A stretch of DNA of 64,000 nucleotides from NCBI GenBank assembly GCA_001698425.1, contig MBRE01000066.1, forward strand, positions 1-64,000, in the 5' to 3' direction. The notes beneath the pieces were generated by a model, which ran no database searches, was not told the origin of the DNA, and saw only the letters and a program-made list of their open reading frames with translations. A program made the translations under genes and the position numbers. Shown here one piece after another: positions 36,520 to 48,440 of the stretch (positions within the stretch are counted from its first letter, which is position 1; every line of letters begins with the position of its first letter). Source of the stretch: Oscillatoriales cyanobacterium USR001. GTDB lineage: Bacteria > Cyanobacteriota > Cyanobacteriia > Cyanobacteriales > Microcoleaceae.

Positions 36520-36650
36520 GTTAAGAACAGAAATTGAGTCACCTTAAAAATACAGAATTCCCGATAAAGTAGATAAATGTTTTCTAGGATACAAGGATTT
36601 AAAGGAGAAATTCGTTATACTTAATCAAATCTTCTCTAACCGAATCATTT

Positions 36651-39464
36651 ATGCCTCCAACTGCTGCAAAATCTCAAAAATTCCCTCTGCGCGCTGTTCT
36701 CGTTGTCCCTTTTGTCCTACAAATCTTTGCGGCGGTTGGATTAACGGGTTGGTTGTCTTTACGGAATGGACAAAAAGCTGTTAATAATGTGGCGACTCAG
36801 TTACGTAGTGAAATTAGCGATCGCGTCAAACAATATCTCGATAGTTACCTAGAAAAACCTTTTACAATCAATCAACTTAATGCAGATGCTTTCCAACGAG
36901 GCGAATTAAGCTTTAACTTAAATAAACCAACACCACAGGCGCAAAAACTACTTTGGCAACAGATGAAACTCTTTAATTCTGTGAGTTGGATTTATCTCGG
37001 TTCACAGCAAGGAGGAGAGTTTTTTGGTTTTGAACGAAATATCAAAGATAATTCCTTGCGACTTATTGTTAACAATAAATCTACTAATTACTTCACCTAC
37101 TATTATGACATTGATTCCCAAGGAAATCAAACCGGAGCCGTCAAAAAATATTCACAAAAATATGACGCTCGTGTTCGACCTTGGTACACTATAGCAGCGC
37201 AGAAAAGGCAACCTACGTGGAGTCAAATTTATCCAGAGTTTGACTCCCTTAAACCAATGATCAGTGCTATTTTGCCTGTCTATAATAAAAGTGGAAACCT
37301 TCTGGGAGTTTTTGGTGTTAACTTTTTTCTGGAAGATATTAGTAAATTTCTGAATCATCTTAAAATTGGTCGCTCCGGCCAAACCTTTATTATAGAGCGA
37401 AATGGTTTGCTGGTAGCAAGTTCAACTCAACAAAAGCTATTTGCCCCTAATAAAAATAGCGATCAAGAATTGCAGAGAATTAAAGGAGCAGATAGTTCCG
37501 ATCGATTAATTCGTTCAACCGCGCAAAATTTAAGTCAACAATTTGGCAATTTCCAAAATATTAAAGGCGTGCAACAACTTGAATTTATGCTGGATGGTAA
37601 GCGGGAATTCATACAAGTAATGCCATTTCAAGATCGTCGAGGAATTGATTGGTTAATTGTCGTCGTTGTTCCCGAAGCAGATTTCATGGAGCAAATTAAT
37701 GCCAATACTAGCACCACAATTTTATTATGTTTATTAGCTTTATTGATAGCCACAGCGATCGGTATTTTTACCTCGAATTGGATTGCCGCACCCATCCGGC
37801 GATTAAGTCAAGCTAGTGAAGAAATAGCCAAAGGAGAACTCAATCAAAAAATCGTGGTAAAAGGAGTTGATGAGATAGAAATTCTAGCTGGATCTTTTAA
37901 CCTAATGACCCAAAAATTACAAGAGTCTTTTACCATACTAGAAACTCGAGTTGAAGAACGCACAGCCGAACTTAAAGAAGCCAAAGAAGAAGCAGAAAAA
38001 GCTAAAGTAGCAGCCGAAATAGCCAACCAAGCTAAAAGCGAATTTCTAGCGAATATGAGTCACGAACTCAGAACACCTCTTAATGGTATTTTAGGTTATG
38101 CTCAAATTTTAATTCGTTCACGAAATATTCAAGAATCCGAGCAAAAAGGATTAGGAATTATCCATCAATGCGGTTCTCATTTACTTACCTTAATTAATGA
38201 CATTTTAGACTTATCTAAAATCGAAGCTCAGAGAATGGAATTATATACTAGCGAATTTCATTTTCTAGCCTTTCTTCATGCCATTGGTGAAATTTGTCGA
38301 ATTAAAGCCGAACAAAAAGGCATTACATTTATTAGTCAATTTGACCCGACACTCCCGATTAGCGTACAAGCAGACGAAAAGCGATTGAGACAAGTATTAA
38401 TTAATTTATTGGGAAATGCAGTAAAATTCACCGATCGAGGTAGCGTTACATTTAAAGTGGGAGTGATTGAATCATCGACCATAGAAAGCGAAGCTAATAC
38501 CCTAAACGCTATCCAAAAAATCCGATTTCAAATCGTCGATACAGGAGTAGGAATGAGTGAAGAACAAAGACAAAAAATCTTTGCTCCTTTTGAACAAGTC
38601 GGTGAAACCAAACGTATGGCAGAAGGCACAGGATTAGGATTAGCTATTAGTGCTAAAATTATAGAAATGATGAATTCTCAGATTCGGGTGACTAGCCAAT
38701 TAGGAGCAGGTAGTAAATTTTGGTTTGATTTAGACTTACCTTGTGCGAGTGAATTTACCTTAAAACCCACCTTTGAATTAAAAGGAACAATTGTCGGTTT
38801 TACTGGGAATAAAAAGAAAATATTAGTAGTTGACGATCGCTGGGAAAATCGCTCAGTGATTGTTAACTTATTAACACCCGTAGGTTTTGAAGTAGTAGAA
38901 GCCGTGAATGGTGCGGAAGGATTAGAGAAAGTTAATGAGTTTAACCCTGATGCAATTATCACGGATTTAGTGATGCCAGTGATGGATGGGTTTGAGTTGT
39001 TGCGTCAATTGCGAAATGCCGAAAAACTGAAAGAAACGATCGTGATAGTTTCTTCAGCCAGCGTCTTTGAAGCTGACCAATATAAGAGTTTAGATGCGGG
39101 AGCAAATGCGTTTTTACCTAAGCCGGTACAAGTCTCAGAATTATTTGAGTTATTGGCGAAACAATTAGGTGTATCTTGGGTTTATGCAGAACCAAAAATT
39201 GCCGAATCTACGACTAAGTTAAGTCCCCAATTATCAACGAATGAATCTTTGGTAATTCCACCGCCAGAAATACTAGAAACTTTGCAGGATTTAGCAAAAA
39301 AAGGTAATTTGAAAGCAATTATTAAACAAGCGGAGGAGTTAAAACAATTAGATGAGCGATGGATACCTTTTGCCGATCGAGTATGTGAAATGGCGAAAGG
39401 TTTTCAGGAAAAGCAATTGCGAGCGTTTTTAGATCGGCATGAAGTAGAGTCAAGTTCTCTCTAG
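36651..39464 (+). CDS. Cache-domain hybrid histidine kinase/response regulator
   Basis: Membrane sensor of 937 residues. Membrane helix one is at about 14-35. A periplasmic double-Cache sensor extends to about 350, with [19 protein letters not shown] and [11 protein letters not shown]. Membrane helix two lies at about 353-375, then a HAMP domain. A coiled coil rich in [11 protein letters not shown] leads to HisKA with H471 in [11 protein letters not shown] and an HATPase with DTGVGM and GTGLGL. A receiver domain has phospho-acceptor D772 in [12 protein letters not shown]. The tail (about 860-937) is helical and lacks an obvious Hpt histidine motif. dCache sensors usually bind small amino acids or organic acids, but the ligand cannot be deduced. 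It is monocistronic. Confidence 0.9.
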   Translation: MPPTAAKSQKFPLRAVLVVPFVLQIFAAVGLTGWLSLRNGQKAVNNVATQLRSEISDRVKQYLDSYLEKPFTINQLNADAFQRGELSFNLNKPTPQAQKLLWQQMKLFNSVSWIYLGSQQGGEFFGFERNIKDNSLRLIVNNKSTNYFTYYYDIDSQGNQTGAVKKYSQKYDARVRPWYTIAAQKRQPTWSQIYPEFDSLKPMISAILPVYNKSGNLLGVFGVNFFLEDISKFLNHLKIGRSGQTFIIERNGLLVASSTQQKLFAPNKNSDQELQRIKGADSSDRLIRSTAQNLSQQFGNFQNIKGVQQLEFMLDGKREFIQVMPFQDRRGIDWLIVVVVPEADFMEQINANTSTTILLCLLALLIATAIGIFTSNWIAAPIRRLSQASEEIAKGELNQKIVVKGVDEIEILAGSFNLMTQKLQESFTILETRVEERTAELKEAKEEAEKAKVAAEIANQAKSEFLANMSHELRTPLNGILGYAQILIRSRNIQESEQKGLGIIHQCGSHLLTLINDILDLSKIEAQRMELYTSEFHFLAFLHAIGEICRIKAEQKGITFISQFDPTLPISVQADEKRLRQVLINLLGNAVKFTDRGSVTFKVGVIESSTIESEANTLNAIQKIRFQIVDTGVGMSEEQRQKIFAPFEQVGETKRMAEGTGLGLAISAKIIEMMNSQIRVTSQLGAGSKFWFDLDLPCASEFTLKPTFELKGTIVGFTGNKKKILVVDDRWENRSVIVNLLTPVGFEVVEAVNGAEGLEKVNEFNPDAIITDLVMPVMDGFELLRQLRNAEKLKETIVIVSSASVFEADQYKSLDAGANAFLPKPVQVSELFELLAKQLGVSWVYAEPKIAESTTKLSPQLSTNESLVIPPPEILETLQDLAKKGNLKAIIKQAEELKQLDERWIPFADRVCEMAKGFQEKQLRAFLDRHEVESSSL

Positions 39465-39517
39465 TAACATCTGGCTCATGGCTAATTCATTAAAAAATGG
39501 TTTTTTCTCCCTTCTTC

Positions 39518-39578
39518 CTTCTCCCTTCTTCTTTCTTCCTTCTTCCTTCTTCCTTCTTCCTTCTTCCTTCTTCCTTCT
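39518..39578 (-). repeat. Heptanucleotide array (GGAAGAA)n downstream of prk
   Basis: GGAAGAA units on the prk coding strand, just past the prk terminator. Confidence 0.85.
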
Positions 39579-39580
39579 AT

Positions 39581-39606
39581 AAAAAAAGAGGCGCGATCGC
39601 GCCCCT
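39581..39606 (-). terminator. Intrinsic terminator of prk
   Basis: On the minus strand GAGGGGCGCGATCGCGCCTC folds on itself around HIP1 and is followed directly by seven T residues, 22 bp after the prk stop. Confidence 0.85.
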
Positions 39607-39627
39607 CAAATCCCTAATTTCTTATCT

Positions 39628-40632
39628 TCAAACAGCAACAGCTATCTTAGTTTCCTTCGCAGTCAACCTCTCATAAGTTGCGCGCATTTTCAAACCTACC
39701 AACACTTGAAATAACCCAGTCCCATTATTAGAACCTGGATACTCGCGGTGTTGCAATAACAAATGAGTCATCTCACCTTCATACTTTGTAGAAATCTTGC
39801 TCAAATGTCTTTCGATATAGATCACTTCTTCCAAATTCTCAAACTGGCCATCCACTTCCAAAATTGAGACTTCGTGGCCGTAATAAGCATCCGGTCCATA
39901 GTACATCTTAATCCCAGGATAGGAACAAGTCAGCTTGCGACCGCAAGGAGTCCAGTGAATAGTTGAACCTTCATCAAACAAATAAGCTGATTCAAAATTC
40001 GGGATACCTTCACGTTGAATCATTTGTACGCGCAAAACCTTGCGCTCCTTGTCTTCCTTAATCAAATTAGTCGGTAACACTTGAATCACCACATCTGCAT
40101 ACTGCTTTTGTGGATCGATATAGGCTTGAAAATCTGGTTTACGAGCATTAATCGCAAACAACACATCTTCATAAGTGTGGCCGCGTTCCGACATATCCCG
40201 CTGAATTTTCCAGGCAATCTTCACTTCATCACTGATGTCAAGATAGACACTGAAATCAAGCAGCGATCGCACCCGCTCATCATACAAAGGATGAAGCCCC
40301 TCAATCACAATAATATGATTCGGCTCAATAATTTCAGGAGGATCGATCGCGCCAGTTTCGTGATTATAAATCGGCTTATTAATTGCCTGACCATTTTTAA
40401 GCGCCTTCATTTGCTCAGCCATCAAGTCAAAATTGTTCGCTCTAGGATCGAGAGCCGTAATCCCCGTTGCCTTACGTTGCTTACGATCCAGACAGTGATA
40501 GTCATCCAAACAAATCACCGTCACAAAATCTTCTCCAAATAAATCAGTCAGTCGGCGCAAAAATGTAGATTTTCCGCATCCAGAATCTCCGGCGACACCA
40601 ATTAAAACCACGCGATCCGGCTTCAAGGTCAT
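39628..40632 (-). CDS. prk: Phosphoribulokinase
   Basis: Phosphorylates ribulose 5-phosphate with ATP to make the CO2 acceptor of the Calvin cycle. The protein has 334 residues. Walker A lies in GVAGDSGCGKST at 12-23. The thioredoxin-regulated pair C19 and C41 is present, and a second Cys pair in PCGRKLTC near 230-237 corresponds to the one bound by CP12. IYNHETGAIDPPE and VIEGLHPLYDERVR are typical. The gene is divergent from petH across a 487-bp interval and ends in a clear intrinsic terminator, so it is monocistronic. Confidence 0.97.
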   Translation of the reverse strand: MTLKPDRVVLIGVAGDSGCGKSTFLRRLTDLFGEDFVTVICLDDYHCLDRKQRKATGITALDPRANNFDLMAEQMKALKNGQAINKPIYNHETGAIDPPEIIEPNHIIVIEGLHPLYDERVRSLLDFSVYLDISDEVKIAWKIQRDMSERGHTYEDVLFAINARKPDFQAYIDPQKQYADVVIQVLPTNLIKEDKERKVLRVQMIQREGIPNFESAYLFDEGSTIHWTPCGRKLTCSYPGIKMYYGPDAYYGHEVSILEVDGQFENLEEVIYIERHLSKISTKYEGEMTHLLLQHREYPGSNNGTGLFQVLVGLKMRATYERLTAKETKIAVAV

Positions 40633-42358
<1,726 letters not shown>

Positions 42359-42481
42359 TGTCGATCGTTAATTTTTAGATCGATCGCGGGATTTCTTTTT
42401 AGGGTGGGCTTTGCCTGCCCTATAATTGTTTTAAGCGGTATTTTTTACTGTTGCCTTAGCACCCAAAAAGGGATGATTGAT

Positions 42482-43042
42482 ATGGAATTAACGGTTAAAG
42501 ATTTTGAGAAAGTACAGGTGGCTTTAAGTGAAGCTCATTTGGACTACCAGTTAGAGCTAGTAGATGGAGAAATTCATGTTATGGGATTATCTGATGTTGT
42601 TTCTAGTTATGTAATCGCTCAATTGGCAAGGCTGTTGGGGAATTGGGTAGTGCCACGCCGATTGGGATTTGTCTTAGAATCGAGTGGTGGATTTATTCTG
42701 CCAAATACAAATTTGCGCGGCCCTGATGTGTCTTTTGTCAGTGCGGTGCGTTTGCCGCAACTACCTCGAAGTTTTGCTAATATTGTACCAGACTTGATTG
42801 TGGAAGTTAAATCTGCAACGGATCGGCTTAAGCCTACACGGGAGAAAATCCAAATGTTTTTAAGTTTGGGAGTGCAGGTAGGAATTTTGGTCGATCCCGA
42901 TCGAAAGTTATTAGAAGTTTATCGACAAAATCAGGAATTATTAATATTAAATGAAAGAGATATATTGACAATTCCAGAGTTATTAGAAGGATGGGAGTTA
43001 GCGGTTTCTGAATTATGGCCTCCCGTATTCGATCGGGAATAA
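42482..43042 (+). CDS. Uma2 family (DUF820) nuclease
   Basis: Putative restriction-like nuclease of 186 residues from the ATG at 42482. ATGs a few codons upstream are possible. The conserved positions are visible: LRGPDVSFVSAVRLP with the Asp, PDLIVEVKSATDRLKPTREKI with Glu and Lys, and GVQVGILVDPDRKLLEVYR. It is divergent from the tandem pair at 24-25 kb and belongs to another subgroup. It is not part of an obvious operon (petH ends 123 bp upstream). Confidence 0.8.
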   Translation: MELTVKDFEKVQVALSEAHLDYQLELVDGEIHVMGLSDVVSSYVIAQLARLLGNWVVPRRLGFVLESSGGFILPNTNLRGPDVSFVSAVRLPQLPRSFANIVPDLIVEVKSATDRLKPTREKIQMFLSLGVQVGILVDPDRKLLEVYRQNQELLILNERDILTIPELLEGWELAVSELWPPVFDRE

Positions 43043-43162
43043 ATGTTTTTTATTTCTAGTAGACCATTAGCCGCGATCGCGCATCGAATAGATTAAATTA
43101 TAGCCCTCAACAAGCGTTGAGATTAATCAAATTTCTGTTTTTCCTAACTATTTATTTCAACA

Positions 43163-46100
43163 ATGCAATCACCCAACCCTGACGAATTTATTAACATTAA
43201 CCCAGAGGCACTAATAAACTTAGAAAATTGTAACGATGAATTAGTGTATGCTCCCGGTTTTATTCAGCCGCACGGAGTATTACTCATGTTACAAGAACCG
43301 GATCTGAAAATCTTGCAGGTTAGTAAAAATGTGGAACATTTTTTTGGTATTTCCGCAGAAAACTTACTAGATCGACCCTTGGAAATTTTATTCCCTTTCG
43401 ATCAAGTGCAGAGAATTAGGCGCTACTTTACCCAAGAAAATATCGAGTTTTATAATTCATTTGAGATTGAAATAAGTTCAGATATTATCCGGGAAATTCA
43501 GGACTGTCATAACGAACGATCGTTCAGAGGAAAAATATATCGAACTACAGATGGTTTAATGCTAGAAATAGAACCTAAAACAGTCAGCGAAAATATATAT
43601 TCACTACAGTTTTATGAACGAATACAATCATCAATTACAAATCTCCGTAAGGCTCAAAATTTAATGGATTTAGCTCAAATCTTGGCTCAAGAAGTAAAAA
43701 AAATAACTGGTTTTAATCGGGTGATGATTTATCGTTTTGAAGCTGACCAAAGTGGGCTGGTTATTGCTGAGGCAAAAGAGAGCCATTTAGAAACTTACCT
43801 GGGGTTACATTATCCAAAAACTGATATTCCCGCTGCATCTCGCAAGTTATTTTCTTGCCGATTTTTGCGATGTATTCCTAATGTTAACTATGTACCTTCT
43901 CCCTTAATTCCCACAAATTATCCTCCCACAAATAAACCCCTTGATTTAAGTGATTCTATGTTGCGGGGAGTTGTGTCATCCCACATTGAATATTTGCAGA
44001 ATATGGGAGTTGCTGGATCGATGACAATTTCGTTAGTTAATGGCAAAAATCTTTGGGGTTTAATTGCCTGTCATCATTATACTCCTAAGTTAGCCGATTA
44101 TGAAATTCGGAAAACTTGTGAATTTTTAGGTCAATTTGCTTCAATTGAAATGGTACATCAGCAACAGGAAGAATTGAACATTTATCGGGTGAAAGTGAAA
44201 GTGATTCAGGATGAATTACAAAAAACTTTGTTGCAGGAACCTAATTTTATTGAGCAGGTGTTAACTCAAAATACTTCTCTATTACTAAATTTGGTAAATA
44301 GTCAAGGATCGGCTATTATGCTTGACGATCATCTTACATTAGTAGGACAAACGCCGTCGGAGGAGCAGGTGCGATCGCTAGTTTCATGGTTGCGACAACA
44401 TAGTGAAGAAAGGGTATTTGCTACCAATACGCTCTCCCGTTTGTATCCAGAAGCAAAGCATTTTAAAGATCGAGCTAGTGGAATGCTGGCAATTTCGATT
44501 CGCCTCAGTCATGTTAAACAAAAATCTTACCATATTCTCTGGTTTCGCCCCGAACAAATTCAGACGGTAAATTGGGCAGGAAACCCTATGAATACAGTTA
44601 CAATTAACGAGATTGGGGAGATGAAATTATCTCCTCGTAAATCCTTTGCAATTTGGAAAGAAACTGTGAAGGAAATGTCTTTGCCTTGGGAGAGTGCGGA
44701 ATTGGAAGCTGCTAATGAGATGCGAAATACTTTTATGTTGGCAGTGCTAGAATTTTCCCAGAAAACCCTCGAACAAGTTGCCGAGCGTGCGGCGATCGCT
44801 AATCTTGCTAAAAGTCAGTTTCTTGCGAAAATGAGCCATGAATTGCGAACTCCCCTGAATGCTATTTTAGGATTTACTCAATTAATGATTCGCGACGATC
44901 GAATGCCTTTTGAGTTTCACGAACATTTAGGGATTATTGGTCGCAGTGGCGAACATTTGCTGATGCTAATTAATGATGTTTTAGAAATGTCAAAAATTGA
45001 AGCTGGTAAATTGATGTTAAGCGAACATTGTTTTAATCTGTTTCAATTTATTTATTCTATTAATGAAATGGTGGCTCTCAAAGCTTCGGAAAAAGGATTA
45101 ACAATTAAAATTGAACAGATTGGAACTGTCCCTAGCTATGTTTGTGGGGATGAAGCCAAATTGCGGCAAATTCTGATTAATCTGCTCAGTAATGCCATAA
45201 AATTTACCAGCACTGGCGGTATTACTTTGCGGATTAGCGTGAAAGAAAATATCAATTTGCGATCGCCAGAAAGTAGCATCGATCCTTTGTCTAATTACCC
45301 AACTAATTCATTTTCTGGGACTCCTCAGATTCTCCGTTTGGAAGTTGAAGATACTGGATGTGGTATTGCCTCAAGTGATTTAGAATCTATCTTTGAAGCA
45401 TTTATGCAAACCGATCGCGGGCGCAATGCTCAGGGAACAGGTTTGGGGTTATCCATTAGTCGGCAGTTTGCTAGTCTTATGGGTGGTGATATTACAGTAA
45501 ATAGTACATTAAATCAGGGATCGACTTTTATTTGTGAGGTTAATGTTACCATCCCAAATTCAATTGATACAATGGAAGAAGAAGTAATTCAACAAGTAAT
45601 TAGTTTAGCACCCGAACAACCTACTTATCGAATTTTGGTGGCAGAAGATGTGCCAGAAAATCGACAATTGTTGTTAATGCTTTTGGAGTCTGTCGGGTTT
45701 GAAATGCGTGCTGTAGAAAATGGGGCTGAGGCGATCGCGCAATGGCAAGAATGGCATCCTCATCTAATTCTGATGGATATTGAAATGCCTGTAATTAACG
45801 GTTATGAAGCTATCCGAAAAATTCGGGCTAATCCTACAGGCAATGAAGTGGTAATTATTGCGATAACTGCTTTTGCTTTTAATGAGGATCGCATTGCTAG
45901 TCTGGAAGTGGGTTGTAATGATTATATTGCTAAACCATTTACGGAAAATGTGCTTTTTAATAAAATTGCTCATCATCTTGGAGTTCAGTATTGCTATGCA
46001 GAAAAACCTCACAAAGTACAAGATTTTATGACAAAACAGCCGCAAAATTTATCTTTACAAGAGTTGCAAATAATGCCCCTAGAATGGGTAGCTCAACTCC

Positions 46101-46249
46101 ATGATGCGGCAATGGATTTGAATGAGGAAAAACTGCATAAATTGATTGCAATAATTCCAGAGCAGGAAAAATTACTGATTGATAAATTGATTTTTTTAGT
46201 GGATAATTTTCAGTTTGAAACCATCATTACTCTGATTGAAAATCAGTAG
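43163..46249 (+). CDS. Bacteriophytochrome-like hybrid histidine kinase with receiver domain
   Basis: Red/far-red photoreceptor of 1028 residues. The domain order is PAS (about 20-130), GAF (150-315), PHY (330-500), HisKA with H559 in [10 protein letters not shown], HATPase (DTGCGI, GTGLGL) and receiver with D872 in LILMDIEMP. C23 lies just before YAPGFIQPHG, the biliverdin-attachment position of bacteriophytochromes. The GAF position used for phycocyanobilin in Cph1 is Ser (SSHIEYL), not Cys. TDIPAASR is the conserved DIP region. I infer biliverdin ligation, as in CphB. The fused receiver suggests phosphorelay. It lies between a Uma2 gene and homoserine dehydrogenase, and no separate response regulator follows. 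Confidence 0.9.
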   Translation: MQSPNPDEFININPEALINLENCNDELVYAPGFIQPHGVLLMLQEPDLKILQVSKNVEHFFGISAENLLDRPLEILFPFDQVQRIRRYFTQENIEFYNSFEIEISSDIIREIQDCHNERSFRGKIYRTTDGLMLEIEPKTVSENIYSLQFYERIQSSITNLRKAQNLMDLAQILAQEVKKITGFNRVMIYRFEADQSGLVIAEAKESHLETYLGLHYPKTDIPAASRKLFSCRFLRCIPNVNYVPSPLIPTNYPPTNKPLDLSDSMLRGVVSSHIEYLQNMGVAGSMTISLVNGKNLWGLIACHHYTPKLADYEIRKTCEFLGQFASIEMVHQQQEELNIYRVKVKVIQDELQKTLLQEPNFIEQVLTQNTSLLLNLVNSQGSAIMLDDHLTLVGQTPSEEQVRSLVSWLRQHSEERVFATNTLSRLYPEAKHFKDRASGMLAISIRLSHVKQKSYHILWFRPEQIQTVNWAGNPMNTVTINEIGEMKLSPRKSFAIWKETVKEMSLPWESAELEAANEMRNTFMLAVLEFSQKTLEQVAERAAIANLAKSQFLAKMSHELRTPLNAILGFTQLMIRDDRMPFEFHEHLGIIGRSGEHLLMLINDVLEMSKIEAGKLMLSEHCFNLFQFIYSINEMVALKASEKGLTIKIEQIGTVPSYVCGDEAKLRQILINLLSNAIKFTSTGGITLRISVKENINLRSPESSIDPLSNYPTNSFSGTPQILRLEVEDTGCGIASSDLESIFEAFMQTDRGRNAQGTGLGLSISRQFASLMGGDITVNSTLNQGSTFICEVNVTIPNSIDTMEEEVIQQVISLAPEQPTYRILVAEDVPENRQLLLMLLESVGFEMRAVENGAEAIAQWQEWHPHLILMDIEMPVINGYEAIRKIRANPTGNEVVIIAITAFAFNEDRIASLEVGCNDYIAKPFTENVLFNKIAHHLGVQYCYAEKPHKVQDFMTKQPQNLSLQELQIMPLEWVAQLHDAAMDLNEEKLHKLIAIIPEQEKLLIDKLIFLVDNFQFETIITLIENQ

Positions 46250-46305
46250 TAACAAAAGTGTGCCAAAATGGTAATGAGTTAAATAAGTTTCTACAGGTTA
46301 AAGTC

Positions 46306-47607
46306 GTGGGTATAAAAATTGGTTTGCTAGGATTGGGGACGGTAGGCGGTGGCACTGTGGAGATTTTACAGTCTCCTGAAGGTCGTCATCCGCTGTTGCA
46401 GGAATTGGAAATTTATCGGGTGGGAGTGCGCGATCGCACAAAAAATCGCTCTTTACAATTTGCCGAAAATGTGCTGACAACAGATTTAGAGGCAATAGTT
46501 ACAGACCCAAATATTGATATTGTAGTAGAAGTAATGGGGGGATTAGAGCCGGCGCGATCGCTCATTCTTCAGGCGATCGCTAACAATAAGCACGTCGTCA
46601 CCGCGAATAAAGCTGTAATTGCCCGCTACGGTGAAGAAATTTTTTCCGCCGCCAACGAAAAAGGCGTTTATGTAATGTTAGAAGCTGCCGTTGCCGGTGG
46701 CATTCCTGTCATACAAACCCTCAAACAATCATTAGGTGCAAACCGCATTCAAACTGTAACGGGAATCGTCAACGGCACAACTAATTATATCCTCACTCGG
46801 ATGCAAACAGAAGGCGCAGACTTTGCCCAAGTGCTCGCCGATGCCCAACAATTAGGTTACGCAGAAGCCGATCCTAGTGCTGATGTTGATGGTTTAGATG
46901 CGGCTGACAAAATAGCAATTTTAGCTTCCTTAGCCTTTGGTGGGCGCATCAATTTAGCCGACATTTATTGCGAAGGAATTAGACAAGTTAGTGCCGCTGA
47001 TATTGCCTATGCTGATAAGTTAGGATTTGTAATTAAATTATTAGCGATCGCCCATCGGCACACCACAAAAACCACTGATAGCGATCTACTTTCGATCAGA
47101 GTTCATCCTACCTTTGTCCCCAAAATACATCCGTTAGCTACCATAAATGGTGTTTACAACGCTATTTTAATTGAAGGAGAACCCCTCGGACAAGTAATGT
47201 TTTATGGACGCGGTGCCGGTGCCGGCCCCACAGCCAGCGCCGTAGTTTCAGACATTATGAATATCGCCGCAATTCTCAAAACTGAAACAGTACCAATTCC
47301 TCATCCTTTACTGAGTTGCAGTCACCAACACTACTGCAAAATCGCCCCAATACAAGAACTTATTACTCGTTTTTACGCCAGATTTTTAACTAAGGATCGG
47401 CCGGGGGTAATTGGTAAACTCGGTACTTGTTTTGGCAATCATCATGTTAGTTTGGAATCGGTGGTACAAACGGGAATACATGGTGAATTAGCGGAAATAG
47501 TTGTTGTAACTCACGATGTAGCAGAAGGCAATTTTCAGTTGGCAATTGATGAAATTAGTAAGATGGAAAGTATTGATAGGATTGCTAGTAAGTTGCGAGT
47601 TCTTTAG
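46306..47607 (+). CDS. hom: Homoserine dehydrogenase
   Basis: Reduces aspartate semialdehyde to homoserine, the branch point for threonine and methionine. The protein has 433 residues. A GTG at 46306 gives the N-terminus MGIKIGLLGLGTVGGGTVEI, which fits family starts; an upstream GTG at 46258 would add 16 unlikely residues. The NAD(P)-binding GLGTVGGG is at about 8-15. VVTANKAVIARYG, the catalytic-domain stretch GIVNGTTNYILTRM, and DVDGLDAADKIAILA are conserved. The C-terminus has an ACT domain (RFLTKDRPGVIGKLG), indicating allosteric control by threonine. No aspartate kinase is fused or adjacent. Confidence 0.93.
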   Translation: MGIKIGLLGLGTVGGGTVEILQSPEGRHPLLQELEIYRVGVRDRTKNRSLQFAENVLTTDLEAIVTDPNIDIVVEVMGGLEPARSLILQAIANNKHVVTANKAVIARYGEEIFSAANEKGVYVMLEAAVAGGIPVIQTLKQSLGANRIQTVTGIVNGTTNYILTRMQTEGADFAQVLADAQQLGYAEADPSADVDGLDAADKIAILASLAFGGRINLADIYCEGIRQVSAADIAYADKLGFVIKLLAIAHRHTTKTTDSDLLSIRVHPTFVPKIHPLATINGVYNAILIEGEPLGQVMFYGRGAGAGPTASAVVSDIMNIAAILKTETVPIPHPLLSCSHQHYCKIAPIQELITRFYARFLTKDRPGVIGKLGTCFGNHHVSLESVVQTGIHGELAEIVVVTHDVAEGNFQLAIDEISKMESIDRIASKLRVL

Positions 47608-47629
47608 CTTACAATGCTAATTTAAGATG

Positions 47630-47656
47630 AACCACAAAGGCACAAAGAGCACGAAG
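47630..47656 (+). repeat. Dispersed AACCACRAAGGCAC repeat, copy 2
   Basis: AACCACAAAGGCACAAAG lies 23 bp after the hom stop codon. It is related to the copy at 18311, which also follows a stop codon. Confidence 0.5.
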
Positions 47657-47718
47657 AAATGTTTGGAGGTGCGATCGCGTTTTTTGGTAAGAATGCGATC
47701 GCACTTTCGCCCATTGGT

Positions 47719-48339
47719 CTACTTTATCTCTACACCATCTAAAATTCCCACCATCACCTTAATTAAATCTGCTAAATCATCAGGCACTTTAAACAAATTA
47801 ATATCTTGAAAAATCCTCTGCTGATTCCGATCTAACTTGCCAAATCGCCAAACATCTCCCATTGTCACCGCCCCGTAAAAAATATTGCCATCTTCAACAT
47901 GGGACATCGCAATTAATTCTACAGCCAGTTGAGTAAACCCTTTCGTCATATCATCATTTTTGGCTTCAATAATTAACAATTCTTGATTTGACTGCACAAG
48001 ATAATCCAAATTACCCTTTAACCAACTATTAACATTAAGATTATACTCAAATCGCAATCGACACTGGCAATACCGAACGATGTCCAACAAAATCGGCGAT
48101 ACTAAAGATTCTCTTCTAGCTACTTCACTACTGAGACTAAGAAAAGGCAAAGTTGCTCTAATTCTTTGTTTGAGAGATTCTATTTCTCCTAGTTCCCTAG
48201 CCGTATGCGGCAGAGATAACTCAACTTTAACCAGCGAGTAATCAAATTCTGCTAAAATTTCGTCGGTTTCGTAAGGTAATTCAAAGTATGAACGAAAGCT
48301 ATACTCTCGACCTTCTTGTAAAATTTTTCGCTTGATCAT
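47719..48339 (-). CDS. PD-(D/E)XK-like protein of unknown function
   Basis: The protein has 206 residues. The central block LKGNLDYLVQSNQELLIIEAKNDD followed by TKGFTQLAVELIAM has the layout of a restriction-endonuclease-like fold: Asp, then Glu-x-Lys on a strand, then a Gln-containing helix. This is a recurrent cyanobacterial type, but its substrate is unknown. No methyltransferase or other restriction partner is adjacent. The opening MIKRKILQEGREYSFRSYFELP is typical of the type. Confidence 0.6.
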   Translation of the reverse strand: MIKRKILQEGREYSFRSYFELPYETDEILAEFDYSLVKVELSLPHTARELGEIESLKQRIRATLPFLSLSSEVARRESLVSPILLDIVRYCQCRLRFEYNLNVNSWLKGNLDYLVQSNQELLIIEAKNDDMTKGFTQLAVELIAMSHVEDGNIFYGAVTMGDVWRFGKLDRNQQRIFQDINLFKVPDDLADLIKVMVGILDGVEIK

Positions 48340-48397
48340 AATATTTAAACTCGCAATATCTATCCAGTAAAGAATATAAAAATTATTGAAGAATTAG

Positions 48398-48432
48398 ACA
48401 GTTAACTGTTAGCTGTTAACAGTTAACTGTTC
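48398..48432 (-). repeat. Degenerate heptanucleotide array x5
   Basis: Five units based on AACAGTT/AACTGTT read on the minus strand, starting 8 bases after the stop codon of the SPOR-like gene. Confidence 0.8.
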
Positions 48433-48440
48433 ACAAACAA

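Noticed and set aside
47627..47809. 60-codon frame after hom
   Set aside because: The opening MNHKGTKSTKK is the translation of the dispersed AACCACAAAGGCAC repeat, and it runs into the convergent gene.
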